Assembly (NCBI GenBank): GCA_937873515.1
Contig: CALMYB010000019.1
Location: 1 to 64,000 of the forward strand
Direction: 5' to 3'
Length of the DNA stretch: 64,000 nt
Origin: an uncultured Acidobacteriota bacterium
Lineage (GTDB): Bacteria > Acidobacteriota > Blastocatellia > Pyrinomonadales > Pyrinomonadaceae
Shown here: positions 25,950-33,946 of the stretch, one piece after another
Position numbering within the stretch: position 1 is the first letter of the stretch
Layout of the letters: each line of letters begins with the position of its first letter
Notes under the pieces: model-generated
Told to the model about the DNA's origin: nothing
Seen by the model: only the letters and a program-made list of their open reading frames with translations
The model's database searches: none
Position numbers and translations under genes: made by a program

Positions 25950-26928
25950 TTTGTAAGCTGTCCGGCCTTTCGCTGCGGAATTCGGCCGCAACATCATTGA
26001 TGATGTCATCGAGGGTTCGGGTTGGCTTGTAACCGATCATCCGTTCGGCTTTTTCGAGGCTTGGGACGCGTCGAGCCATATCCTCGAAACCTGCTCCATA
26101 GACCTCGTCGTACGTCATATACTTGATCTCGCTCGTGCTCGCGGTCAGTTCGATCGCGCGTTTTGCGAGCCCGTTGATCGAGATCTCTTCATTGTTGCCG
26201 ATATTTATGACCTCCCCGAAACACTGCGGGTTGTCGAGCAGCTTTGTCAGCCCTTCGACCACATCGGCGACGTGCCCGAAGCAGCGTGATTGCTCACCGT
26301 CGCCGTAAACCGGGATCGGCTCATTCTTTAACGCCGCCTGAACGAAACGCGGCACTACCATTCCGTACTGCCCCGTCTGACGCGGCCCGACGGTGTTGAA
26401 TAGCCGAACGACGACAACCGGAAGCTGTGTTTCTTTCCAGTGAGCGAGAGCGAGAAATTCGTCAAGCGTTTTCGCACAGGCGTATGCCCAGCGATGCTTG
26501 TCGGTCGCGCCGGTAAGAAGGTCATCCTCTTCGCGGAAGGGAACAGAGACGCCCTTGCCGTAAACCTCAGAAGTGCTCGGCACAAGCACGCGCTTCCTGT
26601 AACGCGAGCAAAATCCGAGCACGACATCCGTGCCGCGAAAGATCGTTTCGATCGTCTTCACAGGACGCTCCATTATGAGACGGACACCGACAGCACTCGC
26701 CATGTGATAGACGCGGTCGGTCTCGCGAATGAGGTCTTCCATCAAACGCGAATTCAGCACAGTGTCGATCAGCAGACGAAATCCCGGCTTGTCCTCAAGA
26801 TGAGCGACATTCGCATAACGCCCGGTCGAGAGGTCGTCAATGACCGTAACTTCATTGCCCTCGGCAAGCAGCTTGTCCGCAAGGTGGCTTCCAATAAATC
26901 CGGCACCGCCGGTAATGAGGATCTTCAT
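25936..26928 (-). CDS. NAD-dependent sugar-nucleotide epimerase/dehydratase
   Basis: The 330-residue extended short-chain dehydrogenase/reductase has the Rossmann motif [10 protein letters not shown] and the catalytic YACAK (YxxxK), with Ser-Thr before it in VPSTSEVYG. The tail GFEDMARRVPSLEKAERMIG is typical of UDP-glucose 4-epimerase-type and UDP-glucuronate-type enzymes; exact substrate is not decided by sequence. Together with the UDP-glucuronate decarboxylase upstream, it suggests sugar-nucleotide supply for surface glycans. Confidence 0.85.
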   Translation of the reverse strand: MKILITGGAGFIGSHLADKLLAEGNEVTVIDDLSTGRYANVAHLEDKPGFRLLIDTVLNSRLMEDLIRETDRVYHMASAVGVRLIMERPVKTIETIFRGTDVVLGFCSRYRKRVLVPSTSEVYGKGVSVPFREEDDLLTGATDKHRWAYACAKTLDEFLALAHWKETQLPVVVVRLFNTVGPRQTGQYGMVVPRFVQAALKNEPIPVYGDGEQSRCFGHVADVVEGLTKLLDNPQCFGEVINIGNNEEISINGLAKRAIELTASTSEIKYMTYDEVYGAGFEDMARRVPSLEKAERMIGYKPTRTLDDIINDVAAEFRSERPDSLQNAQA

Positions 26929-27061
26929 AATATTCTTTTTTAAAACGCCTCTTACAAGCCTTCAATACTAAAACATTCTACATTCTAATTAGTAATTATG
27001 AATTAATAATTAATAATTTTATGGATGGCAACGGCCGTTTAGACCCTATCTCCCGCTGAGA

Positions 27062-27113
27062 CGCAGAGTCGCAAAGAGGATCTACTCGTTCTCTGCCTCT
27101 TTGCGACTTTGCG
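27062..27113. repeat. Long inverted repeat between sugar-nucleotide genes
   Basis: CGCAGAGTCGCAAAGAGG (27062-27079) pairs with CCTCTTTGCGACTTTGCG (27096-27113), 18-base arms with one mismatch, loop 16. No clear T tract follows, so it may be a hairpin of an RNA processing or mobile repeat type. It ends about 10 bases before the stop codon of the decarboxylase gene. Confidence 0.6.
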
Positions 27114-27123
27114 AGAATTGCTT

Positions 27124-28062
27124 CTAACGCAAAGTCCGTCCGCTAAAATATTCGACCGTCTTATTCAAACCGTCGGAGAGCGGGACGGTTGGTTCCCAGC
27201 CGAGCAGTTTGTTGGCGCGTTCGATGTTCGGTTGGCGTTGTTTTGGGTCGTCCTGAGGCAGAGGCAAGTAGTCGATCTCGATCTTGCGGCCGGTGGCCTT
27301 GCCGATCTCGTCGGCGAGTTCGTTCATCGTGAATTCGCCGGGATTGCCGATGTTCACCGGAAGGTGAATGTCGTCAGCTTCGGTATTCATCAGCCGAACG
27401 ATCCCTTCGACAAGATCGCTGACGTAGCAGAAAGAACGCGTCTGCGAGCCGTCGCCGTAGATCGTAAGTCGCTCTCCACGCAATGCCTGAACGATGAAAT
27501 TGGAAACGACACGGCCGTCGTTTTCGAGCATACGCGTCCCGTAAGTGTTGAAGATACGCACGATACGCGTATCGACGCCGCTCTGACGGTGATAGTCCAT
27601 CATCAGCGTCTCGGCGACACGTTTGCCTTCGTCATAGCAGCTGCGAAGGCCGATCGGATTCACGTTGCCCCAATAACCTTCGGTCTGCGGATGCTCGATC
27701 GGGTCGCCGTAAACTTCGCTCGTCGAGGCCTGCAGGATCCTCGCCTTTACGCGTTTTGCGAGGCCGAGCATATTGATCGTGCCCATCACGTTCGTCTTGA
27801 CGGTCTTGATCGGATTGTATTGATAATGCACGGGCGACGCAGGACACGCGAGATTGTATATCTGATCGACCTCGAGCAGGATCGGCTCGGTAACGTCGTG
27901 CCGCACAAGTTCGAAATGCGGATGCGTAAGAAGGTGCTCGATATTCGCCTTTCGTCCGGTAAAGAAATTATCGAGACAGATAACCTCCGAGCCGTCCGCG
28001 ATCAGCCTTTCGCAAAGATGCGAGCCGATAAAACCCGCTCCACCCGTAACAAGAATTCTCAT
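27124..28062 (-). CDS. UDP-glucuronate decarboxylase
   Basis: The 312-residue protein converts UDP-glucuronic acid to UDP-xylose. It has [14 protein letters not shown], the family motif [13 protein letters not shown], and catalytic YDEGK (YxxxK) after TSEVYGDP. Length and ending ([19 protein letters not shown]) are normal for UXS. It is probably transcribed with the epimerase, although a long hairpin (27062-27113) separates them. Confidence 0.93.
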   Translation of the reverse strand: MRILVTGGAGFIGSHLCERLIADGSEVICLDNFFTGRKANIEHLLTHPHFELVRHDVTEPILLEVDQIYNLACPASPVHYQYNPIKTVKTNVMGTINMLGLAKRVKARILQASTSEVYGDPIEHPQTEGYWGNVNPIGLRSCYDEGKRVAETLMMDYHRQSGVDTRIVRIFNTYGTRMLENDGRVVSNFIVQALRGERLTIYGDGSQTRSFCYVSDLVEGIVRLMNTEADDIHLPVNIGNPGEFTMNELADEIGKATGRKIEIDYLPLPQDDPKQRQPNIERANKLLGWEPTVPLSDGLNKTVEYFSGRTLR

Positions 28063-28138
28063 AAACGCTATTTTGCCACAGAGTTCAAAGAGAACTCAGA
28101 GAGAACAATTATTTTGGCGTCCTCGGTGGCAGGTTCCA

Positions 28139-28366
28139 TTATTTTGGCCTTCGAGACAGGTCCCACGCTGGATAATGATCGTAGTCAATTCCTTGTGCAC
28201 GAGCTTCATTCAAGAGGCGGTCGTTTTTCTTAATACGTTCGGCCGGAGTCAGTTTTAGATTCGCGATCAGCTCTTCCATATCAACGCCAAACTCTTTTGC
28301 CTCAAAAGGTTTGCTGCCAGGCGGCGGATTCCGAAGATGCTCTTCCCAATTTTTTCGCAGTTTCAT
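28139..28366 (-). CDS. Small hypothetical protein
   Basis: An ATG at 28366 with GGGAGAA upstream gives 75 residues, mostly charged and helical (MKLRKNWEEHLRNPPPGSKP), ending RRPK. No family recognised. It lies 13 bases after the stop of the phosphatase gene and is likely cotranscribed with it. Confidence 0.55.
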   Translation of the reverse strand: MKLRKNWEEHLRNPPPGSKPFEAKEFGVDMEELIANLKLTPAERIKKNDRLLNEARAQGIDYDHYPAWDLSRRPK

Positions 28367-28379
28367 TTTTTGATTCTCC

Positions 28380-29216
28380 CTACGGCAATTCGAGGGCGGC
28401 GGCACGTTTTTCTGCCTTTTGTTCGTCGGTAAGGCGGCCGTAGCCGTAGATCGCGCTTTCCCACGTGCCGTACATCGCGTTCGGGAGGGCGATATAGTCC
28501 TTGCCAAAGTGTTCTTTCGCCGCATCTACGGCCGCGAAGCGATCCTCGACCGACTTCTTCTCGAACGTGCTCGAAAAATCATCTAGATTGTCGCCGACCT
28601 GCATCACGATGCGGTAAGTTTTGCGGATAACGTCGCGGCGTGCATCCTTGCTCGATTCCTTTTGGCGAAGAAGCACGTTCGCGTCCGTGATTTCCTCGAA
28701 CCCGACCTTCTTAAGGTTGTCCATCGTCGCCTGTTTTTGCACCTCGTCGCGGTTCGACACGTAAAAGATCTTGACGCCCCGCGAATGTGCGTAATTCAGA
28801 AATTCGACCGAACCGGGAATGGCCTTCGCCTTTCGCATATCGCCCCAAGCGTACCAATCGGGGAGGTTAAATCCTTTGTTGTGCTTGATACCGTACGCCT
28901 GCGCAGGCGAATTATCGAGTACCGTCTCGTCGATATCGACCATGATCGCACGCAGCATCTTGCGCTCGGCCTTCGGCAGATGCTTCAAGTTCTTTTTCTC
29001 GAAGTCGGCATCGAGCCGCAGACGCGCGATGTTGAACGCCTGATAGCAGAGAGCACGATATTCACCGGCCTTCTGCATATACAGCACACCGGAGATCTGG
29101 TACGAATTATCTACCGCCGGTGCAGCCTTTTGCGCCGCAGACCCGGTTGCGAAATAAGTCGCGGTCGAAGCACCGGCCGCGATCGCAAGAATAAGAGCAA
29201 GGAATTTTGGTTTCAT
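28380..29216 (-). CDS. Exported acid phosphatase, e(P4)/HAD subfamily IIIB type
   Basis: Starting at ATG 29216 gives about 278 residues with a signal peptide and no lipobox. The motif VDIDETVLDNS carries the nucleophile Asp of class C acid phosphatases, followed by FYVSNRD (motif II) and VGDNLDDF (motif IV). This family, called 5'-nucleotidase/lipoprotein e(P4), releases phosphate from nucleotides in the periplasm. The TTG at 29237 is a less likely start. Confidence 0.9.
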   Translation of the reverse strand: MKPKFLALILAIAAGASTATYFATGSAAQKAAPAVDNSYQISGVLYMQKAGEYRALCYQAFNIARLRLDADFEKKNLKHLPKAERKMLRAIMVDIDETVLDNSPAQAYGIKHNKGFNLPDWYAWGDMRKAKAIPGSVEFLNYAHSRGVKIFYVSNRDEVQKQATMDNLKKVGFEEITDANVLLRQKESSKDARRDVIRKTYRIVMQVGDNLDDFSSTFEKKSVEDRFAAVDAAKEHFGKDYIALPNAMYGTWESAIYGYGRLTDEQKAEKRAAALELP

Positions 29217-29286
29217 AGCGTGTGAGTTCGACTCCAATTTTTGCGAGCCGAGAACGATTATAGTTTATTCCGATTCGCGGGCGGGA

Positions 29287-29329
29287 GCACAAAGTGCACG
29301 AAATGCACAAAATGCACGATTTGCACAGA
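29287..29329. repeat. Short tandem AAATGCACG-like repeats
   Basis: The stretch holds several spaced copies of TGCACG/TGCACA (for example AAAGTGCACGAAATGCACAA). It lies between the MATE stop (29339) and the phosphatase start (29216), with no gene. Repeats of this kind are prone to slippage. Confidence 0.45.
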
Positions 29330-29338
29330 TCTAATTTG

Positions 29339-30796
29339 CTAGGCAGGTTGGTCGCCGATGTTCACTTTTATCGCACGCCATTTTCCTTGATTGAACCGCA
29401 CAACGCTCAGGATCGAGCGTATCGCGTGGCCGGCAAGCACGGCCAGCCAAATATGGATGGGTTCGAGCGTGCTCGTTTCGCGGATCACGAAGCAGATGCT
29501 CAGCGGCACGACTACCTGGGAGATGATCGAGATGTAGAGCGGACTTTTCGTGTCGCCCGCTCCCTGCAGGCCGCCTGTGTACGAAAGCGCCGTTGTGATG
29601 AAAAGGCCTGAGATGCTCAACACGCGGAGCAGCGTCGTCCCGACTTCGACGACCACAGGATCTGTAAGCCCGAAGATCGCGAGCATCGCGGAAGGAAAGA
29701 ACATGAACACAAACCCGACCAAAGCGGCTCCGATCAGGCCGAATCTCGACGCGATTCGCACAGACCGCGCCGCACGATCGGGATATCCCGCTCCGATGTT
29801 TTGCCCGACGACGGCACCTGCCGCACCCATCAGCGCGTTCGACGACCACGTAACCAGCAGAAAGAGCTGTCCGTAGCCGACCGCGAACGCGGCCTGGGCC
29901 GCGGCGCCATTCGTGACCGAGCCCATGAACGTCAGCATCAGAACGCCGCCGATATTCATCGCAACGCCTTGAAAGCCGGCGGGCAGCCCGAAGCGAAAGA
30001 GTTCGCGAATGATGCCCCAGTCGGGCGCGAAGCCGCTTTTTGGGAAGCCAACGACCCAACTGCCCGCGTAAAGCTTGTAGAGCGAGAAGAGGCCGACGGC
30101 TCCTGACGCGATGCAAGTGCCGATCGCGGAACCTGCAGCCCCGAAAGACGGGATCGGGCCCAACCCGCGGATGAAAATAATGTTCAGAATGAGATTCAGC
30201 ACCGTCATCACGATGCCGAGCACCATCGGGGTCTTTGCGTCACCTGCCGAACGCAGCGCGCCGCTCAGCATAAAGTAGATCAGCATCCCGAAACTGCACG
30301 TGAACATTATCCGCAAAAAGGGAAGAGCATCCTCGATGACGGTCGCATCGTGTGTCACAAATCCGAGAAGATGCGGTGCGGCAAAATAGCCGATCGGGGC
30401 GAGGATGCCGATCGCCATGAAGAAGCAGGTAAGAAAGCCCTGATAGACGGTACGGTTCACCTTTTCGTGATCGCCCGCACCTGTAAATCGCGCAACCAGA
30501 ACGCTCATTCCGATAAAGATCGACGAGACGAAAACGATCACGACAAGGAAGATCTGAAAGCTGACGCCGATCGCGGCATTCGCCTTGTAGCCAAGCAGGT
30601 GGCCGACCATTATGTGATCGACCCAACCCTGCACGCCGCTGATGATATTCGTGAAAACCGCGGGCCACGCGATCTTCCAAACGGCAGACGTCAACGGCCC
30701 TTCGACGATCGAGCGGTCGAATCTCTTCGCTTTCGAATTCGGCTTTTCAGCGGGACTTTCTTCTTCGACCTCTGCTTCGCTCGGCCTTTGATCCAT
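29339..30796 (-). CDS. MATE family efflux transporter
   Basis: The 485-residue membrane protein has about 12 hydrophobic segments in two similar halves and family words such as WPAVFTNIISGVQGWVDHIMVG and GAAGAVVGQNIGAG. MATE proteins export cationic drugs using sodium or proton gradients. An unusual charged N-terminal tail of about 30 residues (EAEVEEESPAEKP) precedes the first helix. It lies downstream of the DoxX-like gene. Confidence 0.9.
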   Translation of the reverse strand: MDQRPSEAEVEEESPAEKPNSKAKRFDRSIVEGPLTSAVWKIAWPAVFTNIISGVQGWVDHIMVGHLLGYKANAAIGVSFQIFLVVIVFVSSIFIGMSVLVARFTGAGDHEKVNRTVYQGFLTCFFMAIGILAPIGYFAAPHLLGFVTHDATVIEDALPFLRIMFTCSFGMLIYFMLSGALRSAGDAKTPMVLGIVMTVLNLILNIIFIRGLGPIPSFGAAGSAIGTCIASGAVGLFSLYKLYAGSWVVGFPKSGFAPDWGIIRELFRFGLPAGFQGVAMNIGGVLMLTFMGSVTNGAAAQAAFAVGYGQLFLLVTWSSNALMGAAGAVVGQNIGAGYPDRAARSVRIASRFGLIGAALVGFVFMFFPSAMLAIFGLTDPVVVEVGTTLLRVLSISGLFITTALSYTGGLQGAGDTKSPLYISIISQVVVPLSICFVIRETSTLEPIHIWLAVLAGHAIRSILSVVRFNQGKWRAIKVNIGDQPA

Positions 30797-30817
30797 AAAT
30801 CGTGCCTACAACAAGAT

Positions 30818-30847
30818 AGGGCTTAGAGCGTAACAAATCTAAGCCCT
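30818..30847. terminator. Hairpin at the end of the DoxX-like gene
   Basis: AGGGCTTAGA (30818-30827) pairs exactly with TCTAAGCCCT (30838-30847), and the right arm includes the stop codon of the gene ending at 30839. A run of T is missing, so a terminator role is only possible. Confidence 0.4.
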
Positions 30848-31234
30848 TGAGCGAAATGGGACGAGCGATCGTACGCGAATATCCCGAAGATAGATGCCAA
30901 GCCAGATCATTATTCCCAGATAAACGGGGAAAAGCATGTGCGTAAAAACGGGATTGCCGATGCGAACGTGTGTTGCGACCGCGCCGCCCAAATATCCTGT
31001 CAGCAGAATTGCGCCGAGGATGGTGGTTTGCGGCACGGCGTAAAGGATCGTGCACACAAGAAGCGCGATTCCAAGCGGGAGGATCACACTCTCGTTGTAT
31101 CCGAGAGCGATCGTGCCGGAGACGACGGGTTCGGGCTTTACGAACTTGCCGACGGCATCCATCAAAAGAAAAAGTATCGGAAGTGCGGAGATGATACGCC
31201 CAGCCCACAGGGCTTTTGTCGAAACATTTGTCAT
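30839..31234 (-). CDS. DoxX-like membrane protein
   Basis: From ATG 31234 (GAGGAAAAG upstream) the 131-residue product has four hydrophobic segments and an early GRIISALPILFLLMDAVGKF, as in DoxX-like small membrane proteins linked to redox or quinone chemistry. The exact role is unknown. It ends 43 bases before the MATE start and shares its direction. Confidence 0.65.
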   Translation of the reverse strand: MTNVSTKALWAGRIISALPILFLLMDAVGKFVKPEPVVSGTIALGYNESVILPLGIALLVCTILYAVPQTTILGAILLTGYLGGAVATHVRIGNPVFTHMLFPVYLGIMIWLGIYLRDIRVRSLVPFRSRA

Positions 31235-31307
31235 TTGCTTTTCCTCGCTTGAAATGCAGAAGCGGACCACGCGGATCCGCTCAAGTAAAGTCTTCGCCGA
31301 TAGATGA

Positions 31308-31739
31308 TCAACCCGCGGGAGTTTCCGAGTGATCGACCATCCAGTTGATCCCGAACTTGTCGGTCAACATTCCCCAATAGGCTCCCCAGAACATCACCTG
31401 CATAGGCATTGCCTGGGTGCCGCCGGCCGACAGTCCGGCGTAGATGCGATCGGCTTCCTCACGGCTCTCGGCCGAGATCGCGACCGAGAAATTGTTCCCG
31501 GCGGTCAAAGGCGTCGGGCAAAGGCCGTCCGGCGCATCGCTTCCCATCAGGACGTTGTCGCCTATCGGCAGCGAAACATGCATGATGAGGTGCTTTGCTT
31601 CATCCGGAACGGGCATTCCCATATCGGTGTCGCCCATTCGCATCATCATCGTAAATTCCCCGCCGAAGACCGAGCGGTAGAATTCGAAGGCTTCCTCGCA
31701 GCTGTCCTTAAAGTTCAAGTACGGATTCATTTTTGGCAT
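31308..31739 (-). CDS. VOC family protein (PhnB-like)
   Basis: The 143-residue protein begins MPKMNPYLNFKDSCEEAFEF and ends FGINWMVDHSE, the usual look of PhnB-type members of the vicinal oxygen chelate superfamily. The reaction is unknown. AAGGAG lies upstream of the ATG at 31739. It is divergent from the HxlR-type regulator at 31849, which probably controls it. Confidence 0.85.
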   Translation of the reverse strand: MPKMNPYLNFKDSCEEAFEFYRSVFGGEFTMMMRMGDTDMGMPVPDEAKHLIMHVSLPIGDNVLMGSDAPDGLCPTPLTAGNNFSVAISAESREEADRIYAGLSAGGTQAMPMQVMFWGAYWGMLTDKFGINWMVDHSETPAG

Positions 31740-31799
31740 ATGTTTTTACTCCTTAAATTTCCTTTGAGAAACAGAATCTACCACAGACCGCTTGTGATA

Positions 31800-31819
31800 T
31801 GCAAGGAAGGTTGCTTGCA
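31800..31819. promoter_or_regulatory. Palindrome in the HxlR/VOC divergent promoter region
   Basis: TGCAAG (31800-31805) and CTTGCA (31814-31819) form an inverted repeat; ATATGCAA also occurs twice (31798-31805 area and 31820-31827). The regulator promoter may be TTGCTT (31811-31816)-N17-TTATAT (31834-31839), which overlaps the right arm and would make the regulator transcript nearly leaderless. Autoregulation is inferred. Confidence 0.45.
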
Positions 31820-31848
31820 ATATGCAAAGTATGTTATATTCGTTTCTT

Positions 31849-32328
31849 ATGGACGGGAAGGCAAATATCCCTATGCGTTCTGATTGCCCGGTGAACTTTG
31901 CGGTCGAGATACTCGGCGATAAATGGTCGCTCGTAATAATGCGCGACATACTTTTTTGGGGAAAACGAACCTACGGTGCGCTTCTGGATCGCGATGAAGG
32001 GATCGCAACCAATATTCTCGCGGTTCGCCTCGAATACCTCGAAGAGCAAGGCTTGATCCTGCGAAGGCCGGATCCGAACGATCGCCGCAAGGAGATCTTC
32101 GAGGCGACCGAACGCGGCATAGACCTTATTCCGATCATCGTAGAGATGGTCGCATGGAGCGCAAAGCAGCCGGGCTGGCACGCTCTCGAACCAAAAGGCC
32201 TGCCGGGGCAAATGCGGCTGATCCACCGTGCCGTAAATACAAAAAACAAATATCCAACGATCGAGAAATTCAAGCAACAGGTCCGAGATGGAGGCTTCAT
32301 CTTCGAGGACTTTGTCGAGGGGAAGTAG
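31849..32328 (+). CDS. HxlR-family transcriptional regulator
   Basis: From ATG 31849, 159 residues with the HxlR winged-helix signature: CPVNFAVEILGDKWSLVIMR, then LEYLEEQGLILRRPDPNDRR. HxlR regulators respond to aldehydes, disulfide stress and similar cues. Cys22-like position (DCPV) is the typical redox-sensing site. The gene is divergent from the VOC gene. A second ATG, 31822, is too far upstream. Confidence 0.87.
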   Translation: MDGKANIPMRSDCPVNFAVEILGDKWSLVIMRDILFWGKRTYGALLDRDEGIATNILAVRLEYLEEQGLILRRPDPNDRRKEIFEATERGIDLIPIIVEMVAWSAKQPGWHALEPKGLPGQMRLIHRAVNTKNKYPTIEKFKQQVRDGGFIFEDFVEGK

Positions 32329-32356
32329 AAGCGGCTCCGCTCAACGAGACATAGGC

Positions 32357-32989
32357 TCAGCTTTGGCCGATCTCGAAGCGGCATTTTGGCAGACCGGTTC
32401 TGTCGCAGCACTCTGAAACTTCCTCGCCCGTGATCTCAGCGACGAGGCTTTCGGCGACCTTGCATACCTCCGGATGTTCGGCAACCACGTCCGCGAACGG
32501 GCAGCATTCGCTGGCGATAACGACCTTTTCATTCTCACGAATCACTGCAGCCGCTCCGCCGAGCTCTTTTAGCGTCGAAACAGCGGCCTCGAGTCTCTTC
32601 CCTGCAGTCGTCAGCGAACCTGCGGGAGCGTCCTTGCCGATGCCTTTGCCGACCTCGCGCAAGGTCTTTAGAAAGGCCTTCGGTGTGAGGCTGTTCTTGA
32701 AGCCTGCAAGAAGACGGTTCAGAAGCGAGTCATACGCAGCGGGGAAAAGATGTCTCGCATCTTCGGCAAGTCCATAAGCGAAATGCGGCTTGCGAAAACC
32801 CTTGATCATCCCTTTCTGTATCACAAGATCGTCACGTTCGAGCGCCAAAAGGTGAGCGCGTACGGCGTTATCCGTGATGCCGAGCGCGTCAGAGAGTTCG
32901 TTGACCGTGCGGTCCCCGGCACGCAGTTCCAGCACGATGCGGCCCCGTGTGCTCGAAAAGAACCTTTCATCAAACTTTGTCTGGGCCAT
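32357..32989 (-). CDS. SufR-like iron-sulfur winged-helix regulator
   Basis: Starting at ATG 32989 gives about 210 residues. The N-terminal HTH (NELSDALGITDNAVRAHLLA) is ArsR/DeoR-like; the C-terminal part has ECCPFADVVAEHPEVCKVAE and SECCDRTGLPKCRFEI, a cysteine cluster like SufR, which binds an Fe-S cluster. It probably senses iron-sulfur or redox state and represses the divergent DoxX-like gene and itself through the palindrome at 33032-33059. Confidence 0.82.
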   Translation of the reverse strand: MAQTKFDERFFSSTRGRIVLELRAGDRTVNELSDALGITDNAVRAHLLALERDDLVIQKGMIKGFRKPHFAYGLAEDARHLFPAAYDSLLNRLLAGFKNSLTPKAFLKTLREVGKGIGKDAPAGSLTTAGKRLEAAVSTLKELGGAAAVIRENEKVVIASECCPFADVVAEHPEVCKVAESLVAEITGEEVSECCDRTGLPKCRFEIGQS

Positions 32990-33031
32990 AATGTCCTCAA
33001 TTCCAAAATAACAGAATTCGACAAATATCAC

Positions 33032-33059
33032 AATAAGTCAAAATAACACTTGACTTATT
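33032..33059. promoter_or_regulatory. Operator palindrome overlapping both divergent -35 boxes
   Basis: AATAAGTCAA (33032-33041) and TTGACTTATT (33050-33059) are perfect 10-base inverted arms with an 8-base spacer. Each arm contains TTGACT, the -35 element of one of the two divergent promoters (for the plus side TTGACT-N17-TATTCT, 33050-33078). A weaker outer symmetry (ATCACA left, TGTGAT right) extends it. One dimer bound here would block both promoters. Confidence 0.7.
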
Positions 33060-33133
33060 AGTGTGATGAGAATATTCTTCGAATACAGCAAATGAGTTTT
33101 CGCTGAATTAAACCAAAAAAGAGGAAGGGAAAA

Positions 33134-33559
33134 ATGGAAACAATAATGACAGCATCGGGAGCTATCGCTGAAGACAGCTCGGCCGAAAAGACCGCATCCG
33201 CAGGCTATCAAGCGTTCAGACTATTGCAGTTCGCCTTTGTCGTCGCCCCGATCGCCGCAGGCCTCGACAAGTTCTTCCACGTGCTTGTGAATTGGGATCA
33301 ATATCTGCCGGGCTTTGTAAACAACATTCTCGGCGGACACGGACACGAGTTTATGTACGTCGTCGGCGTGATCGAGATCGTCGCGGGCATTGGTGTGTTC
33401 CTTCGGCCGAAGATCTTCGCATACGTGGTGATGCTTTGGCTGCTCGCGATCATCGTTAACCTGCTGATGATCCCGGGCTATTTCGACGTCGCACTGCGTG
33501 ATCTAGGCCTTGCGATCGGTGCTCTCGCTCTCGCACGTCTGAGCCGGGAGTATGCGTGA
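33134..33559 (+). CDS. DoxX-like membrane protein controlled by the SufR-like regulator
   Basis: The 141-residue product follows GAGGAAGGGA and has four hydrophobic segments (for example FVVAPIAAGLDKFFHVLVNW). It resembles DoxX-type membrane proteins. Its promoter overlaps the palindrome at 33032-33059. The next gene lies 40 bases on. Confidence 0.7.
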   Translation: METIMTASGAIAEDSSAEKTASAGYQAFRLLQFAFVVAPIAAGLDKFFHVLVNWDQYLPGFVNNILGGHGHEFMYVVGVIEIVAGIGVFLRPKIFAYVVMLWLLAIIVNLLMIPGYFDVALRDLGLAIGALALARLSREYA

Positions 33560-33600
33560 ATTAAGGTTCAAGGTTTATACTCGAAAAGAAGGTGCTTCTT

Positions 33601-33945
33601 ATGTCTTTGAGTATGAAACGAGCGTATGAGGAGTCTGCGGTCTCGGACGGGAAGCGGATATTGATCGACCGTCTGTGGCCGCGGGGCATCTCAAAAGAGA
33701 AAGCACGCATAGATCTTTGGATGAAAGAGATCGCGCCGAGTACGGAGCTTCGAAAGTGGTTCGGGCACGATCCCGAAAAATGGAAGGAGTTCCAGGTGCG
33801 ATACAAGAAGGAACTTGCCGCCAACTCAGAACTGGTCGATTCAATCCGGAAGATGGCGAAACGCGAAACTGTAACGCTCGTCTATTCCGCAAAGGATGAG
33901 GCGCATAACGACGCCGTCGTCCTGCTCGCGTGGTTGAAGAAGTAG
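33601..33945 (+). CDS. DUF488 family protein
   Basis: About 114 residues from ATG 33601, with the DUF488 motif [19 protein letters not shown] near the start and [18 protein letters not shown] near the end. The family is widespread but its reaction is not established. It probably belongs to the transcript from the DoxX-like gene. GTG 33592 is an alternative start. Confidence 0.85.
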   Translation: MSLSMKRAYEESAVSDGKRILIDRLWPRGISKEKARIDLWMKEIAPSTELRKWFGHDPEKWKEFQVRYKKELAANSELVDSIRKMAKRETVTLVYSAKDEAHNDAVVLLAWLKK

Positions 33946-33946
33946 T

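Noticed and set aside
27109..28233. A 374-codon plus-strand frame antisense to the UDP-glucuronate decarboxylase
   Set aside because: It lies opposite a well-conserved gene; long antisense frames are common with this codon bias.
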